The notes under the pieces are model-generated. The model ran no database searches. It was not told where the DNA came from and saw nothing but the letters and a program-made list of their open reading frames with translations. Shown here in pieces: positions 28,701 through 40,700 of a DNA stretch of 64,000 bases. Position 1 is the first letter of the stretch; the number at the start of each line of letters is the position of its first letter. Source of the stretch: Setophaga petechia (lineage: Eukaryota > Chordata > Aves > Passeriformes > Parulidae); contig JANCRA010000025.1 of assembly GCA_024362935.1 (NCBI GenBank), forward strand, positions 12,550,936 through 12,614,935, read 5' to 3'. The translations under genes were made by a program, and so were the position numbers.

Positions 28701-31700
28701 AACTGGGGCTGCCTTGACAAAACCTCGGTTGCTGCTGTTGTTACCCTTATGACACAGAGGAAACATGACTTGTTTCTCACCATTTCCTTCACAGTGTAAG
28801 CTGTGAGTAGAAATTCCAGGGTCTCTGTACTCCAGGCACAAACAATGAGTACTCAACTGCTTTTGCTGTCTGAGGAGAGTGCTGTGCTGGAAAATAAGAG
28901 TGATGTTGTCTCTGAAAGGGGCTACAAAGAGCCAGATGTAATCCTCATGTGAAAATATGAACTGAGAAACCATGAGGGAAGGAAGCATTTGTATCAATAT
29001 ATGTTGTCCTCTCAAGGTCACTTAGGTAAGGTCAGGGCAGCAACATTTGATGATGTGTTTGTGCCAAAAAGTCATATGCAATCCAATTCAGCCATAAAAA
29101 CTGCTCATGATGCAGTAGAAGCCATATTTCACTGCAGGTTTTGCCACTGTGACACCACAAGCAACATCTTCACAGTATGGCACATGAAATGTGGGCTGAG
29201 ATTGATGTGTGACCCAGAGTGATGCAGAATTTCAGGCTTTGTGGAAGGTAGCCACACTGTGGAATGGCTCACAGTGCAAAGTTTTGGATCCAAAACTTCT
29301 GGCAGTTCACATGCAGCCTAGACCAATCTCTCACTCCTGGTCCATAATTTTTCATACACTTATATATGGTTATATACAGATTTCAAGTCCAGACTAGTCT
29401 CAGACAACATACAAGAGCATGCCAAGAAGGAATTGAAGCAGGATACATAGAATTTCACATCAGAGTGAAGTAGCTGTGAATGAATGTAGCAAGTGCTCTG
29501 TGTATTTGCACAGTGTTATAATTGGTTGCTTGGTTTGTGAACAGGTGCTCAGGTTGTGTAGGTGGAATGCCAGCAGTGGATTTACTGAAAACATTAAAAA
29601 ATACATTACAATGCCCCTGTAAGTCACCATAAAGAATGCTGCCAAGCTTGCCTTTTCATGTTAACTCTTTCCTGTGTGCCCTCTAAAGTCTGCACACAAT
29701 AACCTATTTTCCACACCACCAAATCAGTGGCAATATCTGTGGAGCATCAATTTTATTCACCTTTCCTCGAGAAGCTCATTCATCATTTGCAGTGAGCCTT
29801 AGATAAAAGACTCTTCATCTGTGTAAAATATTATTGTTGTTGTTAGGCTAGTGTTTTCAGAGGGTTTTATTGGAACCTGATGTCCTGCCAAAAGTAACAC
29901 CCCGGGAATCTTTCAACAACTGTTCCTGGGTGTTCTGTAGATTACTGCTGTTTTCTCATACACTGTCCCTGGGAATTACATTCTCAGATTAGAAAAGTGT
30001 CCATCCTCTTCCCTCTGTGAGAGGAACTGCTGTTCTGGCTCTATATTAAAGGATTAGGGTAGTGGTTTTTTTCTGGTGATTTATTATTCAGGTTGTGTTT
30101 TGTTTTCTCATTAACCCCTTTGCAAAACAGGCTCAAAATGTAAAATAAGATTGATGTGTGAATGATCCTGTAGCATTATGCAAACACTTGGCACAGCTGA
30201 GAATGGCCAGTTAAAGGAGGACTGGTGGAAAATTGGACCCAGACATTCAGTCAGCAACTTTCAACCCTGCAGGGACAAAGAACCTTTAAGAGCTCACTTT
30301 ATAATGAGGAGCTATAGTGGAGCATGGCAGAATTTAAAGGGAGGCCCAAATCCCCTTAGACAATTGTGTTTTTCAGGGATCTCCTGAGTAGATGTTGCTT
30401 TGAGAGACCTTTGGAAAAGGGTGTAGCAAAGGAGGCCTTCCTCAGTAGGGGACTGCACTGGGGAAGCAAATACCTCAGAATAGGAATGGGAGGGGATTAA
30501 AGCAGAATAACCATTTCTATGACAATTGAATACCCAGATTCTGCAAACACAGTCTTGTTCTGAAAAGACCATTCACATTCAGACACTGAACACGTTAAGT
30601 TTTTGGAGTGGGAAAACAAAACTTTGCAGGAACTGGAGTTTCTTACGATTCCTTTCTCACTGTACCTGGAGTTTATCCTGTAGTTTCTCCTTTCAACCAA
30701 CTGGTGCAGAGCAAATGTTCTGGATTTCAAGTGAGGTTCACTCAGTAATTATTGAGTACTGAAGCTGGATTCCTGTAAGGGGATAGCCAAAAGCTGTGTC
30801 CAAATGAGCTCCTGCATGTTGCAGGAGGGGTAAAAGAGTTGGGAAGGAGGAAGAAAAATCCTGGAGCATGTGGGACAGACTGGGCCCTGGATGAGTGTGC
30901 TTGAAGGGCAGTTGTGGTGGTCCTTACCTGGCATGGGCTTAGACAAATGGCTCAGATTAGTTCCCAGTTTTAGTTACACACAGGAACATTTGCAACACCT
31001 AGCATGAAATGATTGAGGGGTTACCCCTGTAGTTTATTCACTCCTGATCACACCCTTCCCTTCTGGGTTTCTGCCTCTCCCAGCAGAGCTCACCCCTGTT
31101 GGAGCAGCTCAGCTTTATTGTCAATATGTTGTGCAGAAATCCTGGGGTTTTGTGGTGCCTTTCTGTGCCCTCACTACAATCTTTTGTCTTTTTTTTCTCC
31201 CTGAAAAAAAAAATCCTAAACAAAACCCAACAAAAAGAAATGCCAATTTGCCTCTTTTTTTTTTTTCCTATTCACAACTTCTCATGTTCTGTTTGGGCAC
31301 CCTGATACTCTGTTTGGTTCTGCTGCTAGCATGACCAGAGAAAGTGGGCAAAACAAGATTTTTTGCACTCATTAATATGATTACCATGACCAGTGACTTT
31401 TAATATCTATTTATCCCCATGAGACAGAGGATTTTATTAATATTTAGTGAAATCATTGTAATTTTTATCTCTAGTTTTTGACCCTGGCACCAAAAAGTTT
31501 TGTTTTCTCGGGCCTTTTGAAGGCCTTTTACCTTGTAATCCATCCTCTGCCCTCCCTGCATCACCTCAATGCCTCAGCTCCTGCAGCACTCGAGTACAGA
31601 ATGTGAATTTCCCCCTGCTCACAGGTATCAACATGTCAGCATTGCCTGTATGTAACATGTGTGCCTTGGGCAAAATGCAGACTGAGTGCTGCTCTGTAAC

Positions 31701-34700
31701 AGACACATCATACCCACAATTTTAGATCCCCAAAATATCATCTAGAACCTCACCAAGAGGAGTCACAGAGCCCTATCTGTCCTTCAGAACACACCAGGAG
31801 GAGAAGAGAGCCTTTAAAGCCCACAGATCTTTCCATGTGAAGATTGTGATCAGTAAATCACAGCCTTCTCTCAGCCTGTGTGTTTGGCTGCTCCTGACAC
31901 AAACTTCCCACAAGAATGGCTCTGATTTCTGCTGAATCAGCCTCACAATGACGCCCACTGAGCAGATGATAACAGAGAGCAGCACTTTGTCAGTGTGCAG
32001 GGTACAAATGTATCGTGTGCATGGAATTGTATCATCTGCATGGAATTGACTGATACAGCTGGAGGAGTTGCTGCCCCTCAGTTCTCAGAGAGGTCAAGAG
32101 CAGGGCTAGAGACAGCATCTTCTGATTTAGGGATAGCCACTGGGAACAGCACCTGCCAGCCTTCATATCTTCATCTCTCTGTACCCACAATGTATCCCTG
32201 ATTATCCCTGTATAAACTGATTTATCAATCCATGGACGTGACTCTTTAATGTACAGGGCTCGTGGTAAAGCTCAGGGCTACTTGCTCTTGCATAACTCCT
32301 TTGAGGTTTGGTTGGCTGAACTTTACTTTTCATAAGTCATTTGATAATATGTAAAACAAAAAAATGGGAGGAACGTAAAAATGATCTTAGGCACACCAAT
32401 AACAGAATGACTGGGCTCCTAGCTGAGAAACAAGTTCTCAGCAGATAGGAAAACACAGGGAGGGGAACAAAGGAAGGGAAAAAATTGCTTTTGGATCAGG
32501 ATAAAGAGGAATATATTGTTATCATTTGCAGCCACAGAGTGATGTATCTTTTCATTTTTTAGCCATTCTTTGCTGTTGGCAATGACAGGGACACCTTTCC
32601 CTTCCTCTGGCCAAGTGTCTGAGTCAGCTGCTCCCACAGGAGGGAAAATGTCCCTGTTTGTGCAGTGTGAGTGAGGCAAGAGGAAGCACTCTGGCATGGC
32701 CCTGCTGCACCCTGGCCCTAAACACCTGAGAGTTCAACACCCTAAACACCAAACTGGCCCACAGCTGAGTCCTGAGCCTGTTCCCCTTCCAGAGAGGGAC
32801 CTGCAAGGGAGCTGCCCCTCTGGCATGGCCCGAAAAACTGAACACTGCAGGACTGACCCTGCTCAGCAACTCAGCTGGAGGCTCATGGCTGGAGGCAGTG
32901 CAGAGCTTTGGGAATGAATCAGAGGGCTCCTCAGCCCCACATCACTAACCAAAAGCCAACTTAATTAGTAGCCACCAAGACCTGTTGCCATCTGCTCTTG
33001 AATTGTTTGTCTGAGCCTGGTCCTGAGTTCAAATCTCTGCACAAGGATACAGATCTGCAGTGTGCCTGTTATCTCCTTTTTTTATGGTCTTAGCAGAATA
33101 ATTGGGCATTGGATCAGCTCAGGGATGAAACACATCTCTTGCTAGATGCAGTAGCTCAGAGTAGGAGGACATGGGGCATTCCATCTTCTCTGGTTTCTGG
33201 GGACAGAGACCTCTGGGATTCAGGGTTTTGTATCTGTTCCCCCCATTTGGCTTACTGGCATTCATAGGCTGTGATTTTATGGAACACGACCCCACTGGAG
33301 CTTCTTCTGGGGCTGTGCTCCTCTTTTTTTCCTTCTCCATGATTTGCTCCCTATACTTACTCAGGGAGGTTTTGGTGTGGGGTTTTTTTCTTCTTCTTTT
33401 TTAAAAAATTTTCTGCTTCTGGGATACTGAAGTGATTCCTTCCTCTGAACATGTTAGTTTTTTTCATTTTGGTAGGCCCATGTCTCTTGCACCTGATATC
33501 TGTCTGGCTGCACCTGGATGTGAGTAGTTTTGTAGTTTTCTCCCTCAAACTCCATTGCACCCTGGCTCCTCACAGGAGAAGGAGGTGAGAGGGGCTTTTA
33601 TTGTACCAGAGGACTTTGCCCATCCCTCTGTGGGTCTGAACAGGCCAGCATTATTTCACAAGTGCTAAATCCACTCACAATGGTTTTAAATGGTTGAGCT
33701 GCTGAGCCAGCTGAACAGCAAACACCAGCAGGGAAACCACATTTCGTGAGCGCTTCAGATTCCTTCAGCCTGTACGTGGAGCCATTAGGAGCAGAGTAAA
33801 AGCCCTTTGACACAGCTCCCTTCGGCAACTTTTTCACAACCATGTGCCAAAAATGGGGGCTGGCTAAGGAATTGGGCCAGAGTCAGCTCCCAAGAATCCG
33901 GCACGTGAGGATGGAGCTCAAATCTGGTTTGCTTAAAACAAAACAGCAGCGCAGTAAATTTTCTTGTAGTGTATGAATCCTTTGCTGGGTGTTCTCCCTG
34001 ATCAGTGTGGATTGCCAGTCAAGGTGTCACCATGGGCAAAAGATGAGAAAAACCCCAGGTGCCAATGTTATGTAGGAATAGTTTTTATTGTATTTGTAGC
34101 TGTTAACTCTTTGCCTTATTTTATACAACTAAGTGAAGAAGAACTCAGATTGTGTATCTGTTGTCTTCTGATAATCATAGAATAATTAGATCTTCAGCTA
34201 ACATAACCAGAACTATAAGAATATAATTATATTTCATATAATAATAAGAAATATTCAAGAATTCAAGCAATTATCCCATTGCAGTAAGATAGATTAGGGC
34301 CTGTGTAAAGGAGCTGCTATTTCTGTCTTTGTCCAGACATATTCCTGAAACAAGTTCTTTCACAATGATCTGGGTTAGCTTAGACACTCAGCAATGGAGG
34401 TTTCCTAGCCCAGACAGTCTTGACAGAGTGATTACTTTGAGCATTGCATTGAGGCAGCAATAATTATTGATGGTGGTGATGAGGAAGGATGAACCTCCCT
34501 GTTCCAGCTCCAGTCAGCAAAAACCCTGTGGCCACAGCCTGAAATCACACAGGGGCATGCAGCAACATTTCATCTTGAATCAGCCAGAAGGAGGTGCAGA
34601 GTTCAAGTTGAAAAGTTGCATCAAGAACTTGTATGGTGATTCTGAGTCAGAATTTCTGTTTAACGTATTTCAGTTTGTTTCACTTTGGCTTTGGGGTTTC

Positions 34701-37700
34701 ATCCTGCACCAGTGTGGTTGAGTGACTCTGGTTCCTGCAAGAAAGAGGTGCAAACACAGCTGTGTGCCTCAACTTTTGAAAGTGTGTCAAAATTTTTTTT
34801 CCAATAGGTGTTGAAGTTAACATTCAGCAGGGGAAGGAATTATGTGTGGTGTCTTATTGACAGCTTTAGTTAATGCTCTTCTTTACACTGTGTGAAGTAA
34901 CAGAGTGTTCTCCTGAAAAAAATCTTCAATGATTCCTTCAAGAATTGATGGAGATTAGGAATTTAACCTGTGAGAACAAAAATGAAGCCAAAGAATGCTG
35001 CTCTGTGGCAATTTGCCCATCCAGAGATGCTCAGTGTTTCCTGTCACCTTCCACTGGTGTGCCCTTGGGTACATCAGTGCTCATTTAACCATCTCTGCCT
35101 TGACTTAATATCTGTAAAATGGGCAGGAAAACGCTTCTTGCTCATGTGGAGATTGTGAAATTAAAATCATTGATATTCATAGCACTCTTGGAAATCTAGG
35201 GACAGAATAACTTGGTTCTCACACAAGTCCTGGGAGAGTATTTCTGTGCTGTTATTTTCTGCAGAAATACTCCTTCAGTAAAACACAGGTTACAGAAGAA
35301 TGGTTGGCCACCCTTTGGCTCTTATTAGATTGGTAGGAGCAGTTATTTTTGTCACATAATCAAGGTCTGTGGTGAATTTGGGCCTTCTTTTAAACCTCAT
35401 AAAATATTATTCTGCAAAAGAGAAAGCTCCTGCAAATATGCATAAATATTAGGGGAAAAAATAAAGAAAAAAACCAAGAGAGCATGAACAAGCCACAAAC
35501 CAAAACATGATCTCATTTTCTTGTTCTTATTTCTCTAAATCTGCCAACAGGATTCCCCCAGAATTTCCAGCACTCACTGAACCTTGACCCAAGAAGCTTA
35601 ATGAAAAATTTCTTCCCCAAGGGTTATTTTGGATAGAAAGTTCTAAGATCCTGTGTATAATGGTTTTCACAGCTGTAATTACAGAGTCACATATCTGATT
35701 CATGTAATTTGACAAGGAATTATAGCTTGGCTAGTTCAAAGGAGTGTGTCAAGGTGTATGGTAATGGGTGATGTGGATCTTGCAGCCTCTGCACTTGGGC
35801 TCTTCCATCGTTTTGGTGTCCAGTTCAAATGTTTCTGTTACATGTTTACATACCTGAGGCAGGCTAGATTACAGTAGTAGAGCTCACTTCTTGTATTGCC
35901 TTTCCCCAGAGACAGTTTTATAAACACTTGACTCACAAGCCAGGCATAGGGAAATGGCAGTGAAAATGCCCATTCACCCTCCTTGTACTTAGAGAAGCTC
36001 ACACTTGTGTGTGGTTATTGTATGCCTGATGTGCTGCCCATTTTTGGTTCTCAGAGGAGAAGCATAGCAAAATAATACAGATTTTACAGAAAGGGCTGAG
36101 AAGGGGTGACTTGGACTGGAGGCTTCTATTTTGAGTGGTAAATAAGGGAAAATGCTGTACCTGTGTGTCAGCTGGGGGCAAACAGAGAGAAGCAGGTGCA
36201 TGGATCAGCTCTCAGGCACAGGCTGGAATGAAAGTGAGAAGGGCAACAATTCGAAAAAAGATACAAAAATTCAATTTAGCTGTGTTTTAGCAGATATTTT
36301 GTGTTGCAGAGGATTCCCAGTCACAAAGATGTCTCAGTGATTTACTGCTGGCCAGACAGGAGAGCTGTGCTGCCACCACCATAACCAGGATTATGGTTAC
36401 TCACTGCAGCCAAAACTCCTTGTGCACTTAAATCTGCAAGGTGCACATGTCTTGTATTTGTGGGGTTCCCAGACAGAGAAAGGAGCAATGCATCTGACTC
36501 CATATTCTTAGAAGGCTAATTTATTATTTTATATGATTTTATGGTATTATTTTATTCTTTAATATTAATATGATATTATTTTATTTTTTAATTATGGTAT
36601 TATATTGTATTGTATTATTATTGTATTTTATTATCATTATATTGTATTGTTTGTATTATTATTGTATCATTATGTTATATTTAGTATATTTATTATACTA
36701 TATTTTATTATATTTTATGATATAACAAGATATAGTATATTCTATTATATTTTATTATAATATAATAAGATACAATATATTTTATTTTATTATAATATAA
36801 TAAAATATAATATATTTTATTATAATAAAATAAAATATATTTTATTTTATTATATTTTAATTCTTATATTTTATTTTAATATATTATAATTATACTAAAG
36901 AATACAGAAAGGATACTTAGAGAAGGCTAAAAAGATAATAATGAAAACTTGTGACTCTTTCCAGAGTCCTGACACAGCTTGGCACTGATTGGTCATTAAG
37001 TCAAAACAATTCACATGAAACCAATGAAACAATCTCCAAGCACATTCCACATGTGAGCACAACACAGGAGAAGCAAATGAGATAAGAGTTTGTTTTCCTT
37101 TTTCTCTGAGGCTCTGTCCCTCAGAAATGCTCCTCCTTTTCTTTCCCTGCCCCTCACAGGTGAAGGGTGAGGGTTCTGCTCTACACCTTACTGCTGTGAG
37201 GATGCTCCAAGGGTATTTTTAACTCCATGTGTGCCTCATTTTCCCCAGACACCTTAAAACCCAAGATGAAAAATCCTATTATCCCTGTGTTTGGGAAGGG
37301 TCTAAGCAAACATTCACCCCAAGAGGGAAATCTGGCCATGTCCAGGTAGAGCAGACAGGAGGAAAGTAATGGGAAGAGGGGAAATGTCACATCTGACAGT
37401 AGAACCAAGAGCTAATTAGTGCTAATGGCAAGAATTAGTCTCCTTCTCCTCAGCAGGTTGTGATCACATTTTTCTGTGTTCTGGTGTGAGTGTTGCTGGT
37501 TTCTGGGGCCAGCACAGGTAATGCTACACACACTTTCAGGTCCTGGCAGCTGGGGAAGAAAAGCAAAGGGTCACTCTTGCTCCAAAGTCTAATAACCCAT
37601 TGCACACCTGCCTTTTGACTAACTAGGGCACAGACAATCTCTGCCCAAGCCCTGTAAAGGCTTTGCTCTCAGGGAGCAGCCTGGAATCTTGCAGTCTGGG

Positions 37701-40700
37701 TGGCATCCACTGGTGAGAGCAATCATTGTTACTGTTAGGGCCCTCCCTGCCTCTCCACCGGCTGCACCAAGACCTGAACCTTCAGATTCCTGATCTGAAG
37801 CGAGGGTAGCTGCCACTGAAGGGAGATATCCTATGGTCTGTACATGGCCATGCACTCCCAGTCAGGGACAGGTGTGTGATCCTCCCAGGAACCACTGCAG
37901 GACAGCAAAGCAGAGCATTGACCCTGCCCAAAAGTGGCCAGTTGCCTTTGGATTTGTCTCTCTGAACCAGCTTTGCCAGAGTTCAAAGGAATGGTGGAGG
38001 TGATGGAGTGGGGTCCTGTTTGAAAGGCTGGAGTAACTGAGTTAATTTAGTCACAAACACAGTGAGATGAGCTCCTCAGCCTCTCGATGGCTGGATTGCA
38101 CACAATGTCCAAGGATCCACAATGTCACAGAAGTGGATTTTTCTGAAGCACTTAGGTTTCTCTTTGAAAGGCTCTTTCTCAATGCAGATTTTCACTATCC
38201 AGCCCAAATTGCAGAGCCCAGATAATGCTGCTGAAGTGCCCTGGGCCAGGCCATTGCTCTGATGGCAGCAGGACACTGCCACCATTCCAGGAATGGCCAA
38301 GGAGAGGTCCTGGAGCACTAGGGAGTGCAAACTGGCTGCTGCTGCAGAAGCAGTGAATACATGCCCAAACCAGGAGCTTGTAAGCACATCACAGCCTTGC
38401 AGCACAAGTTAAAGCCACAAAATACCAAAAAACTGAAAGTCCAGCCCAGCTGTGAGCACACTCTCTGTGTGTTCAGATTTAGACTGAAAGTGGGATGTGA
38501 GAGATGGGATTTGCTGTGGTAAGGGGGACTTTCCAATCGTTTTGTGGGTATTTTGGAAAAGTCCACACTGTTAGACCTGTAGCTGGCTCTATTTATCTGC
38601 CTTTCTAAAGTCTGCCTGCTAAAGATCTGGTCAGAAACTGAGCACAGGAAGTAAATTATGCAATTACTTTAAATCTTTTTTTTCCTTGCAAGTTACTTGT
38701 AAACCTGTCTTTATTTCCACAGATGTATTTTCCATTCAAGGTATTCATGAAGCAACTCCTGCCAAAAAAATTCAGTGTAGGGCCTGTTTTCCAGAATGAT
38801 TATTTTAGCTGTTTACTCTTTTTACTTTTGAAGTATGAATGATTCCCTAAATGGTGAGGTATTACTTCTGCTTCTCATCCCAGAGGATTGTAATTTTTTT
38901 TTATCCAAAGAGTAAGAAACTTTAAAAAGAAGGACACAACACACAATATAGGGCCTCTTTTGCAGTATGAACACAGATGACATTTCATCCAGCACACATC
39001 CCTTAAACACCCCTTTGTACAGAAGGTAACTGCAAGAAAACATGAAAATGTAAATCTAATAAAAATATGGAGCCATTTAATATCAGCTGCTGTGCTGGGA
39101 GTGGTGGAATGATGTTGTCTCCGTCACCCCCATTCGAAGTTTGGGATATTGGCTTAAATCACCAATGAAACAGGGTTGTGTTGAGATGTCAGATGGTGAG
39201 CTGAGGTACACAGCTGAACTGATTTAATGGGGCTTGTGCTGCTGGAAAGAGCTGTCCTGTATGGCTCCCTCCTCCCTTCTTCCCCCTGCAAATCACTTGG
39301 AAGGGTTGGAGGGAGTCAGGGGGACAATAACATAAACAAGTACAGGCAAATCAGCCAGAGTGTTTCTAGCAAAGCCATACTTTTAATTTATAAACCTGTG
39401 TTTCCTGAAGTAAAAGGAAAGAGGTGATGGGATCTTGTTGGATGGTTTTGTTTCTATCCCAAATGTGTTTTTCTGATCCCAGCTATCTCAGGATGTACTC
39501 TGCTATACCTCACCAGGACACTGCTCTCTGCCTGGTTTCTTGTCAATGGCAGGTGTTTAATAGAGGAAGGTGAAAGTTTCACTTGGAAGCCACAAATAGA
39601 GCCACAAAAATGCATCATTCAGATTAAATAATGTCAAACTTTTATCTTTTAATAGGTACATTAATATTTTTAATTGAAATATTTTCATTTCAATTTTATT
39701 TATTTTCTTAGCAGTTGACTGGCTGGCATAAATCAGCTAAGGCTGCACATCTTGTGCCGTTTTTCTATTTCATCACCATTTCCTTTTTGCATCTCTCTCT
39801 ACACCATTTGAGGTTTTGTTGGTCTTCCTAGAAGTCGGAATGGGAAAACAGACTCGTAGGAAACACACAGAACAAGGGAATTTTTGTAAGGGAGAAAGTG
39901 GATTAATGGGAGACACTTCTTGCTGTTAAATGCAGTCATAGGTGCCGCTTACAGAGAGCTGGTGTCTAATTTCTCTACTGCAAGCTACCACTTGTAGTCT
40001 GGTCAGCAATTGTGCCTGTAGGGAACTGAAAAGTTCCAATATTTATTTTTATCCTGCTATTGGCTTATGGAATTTGAAGGTACCTTTTTTAGCTTGCATA
40101 ACTGTAAATATTGTTACTGGACCTCCCGACCTCTTTTCTATGTTTGCTCGCCCCAATATTTGACCTCCTAACCTGCCCCAGGAGATGGCAAATTCCACAT
40201 GCTGATGACATGCTGGATGTGGGAGTCCTGTTACAGACACTTTCAATTTTGCTGATTGAGCTCCTGTTCATGCTTCAGAATGAGCAAAAAACGTTGGGGA
40301 CTGATCAGTTCTCCTTAGAGCCTTCTTAAAGCTTGATTGTATCTTCATGCTGTCTCCTACCTGAGGACAAAGGTCCATTGTTTTCATTTCATTACCTGCC
40401 CAGCCTGTCCCTGTTGTGTAAGAAATGCTAGGAGGTACTGGCAACTGCTTCAGACACAGGACCCTCAGTCTATAAATAAAAATTCCTGTTTCTGTATTGT
40501 ATCATAGTCCATTTTGTGATTGTTCCTGCTACTCCATCCAGGAGCTCTTTGAGGAGGAGTGAGTCAGGAGTTACAGTGTGCAGTGCACATTCCCCGAGAT
40601 CTTCCTAAACCCACAGCTGGAAACTTCTGAGGAGATAGCTGCTCTGCATTCACTGCTCAAAAGAGGGTTTTAAATGTACTTTCCACTGAAAACCACATTT

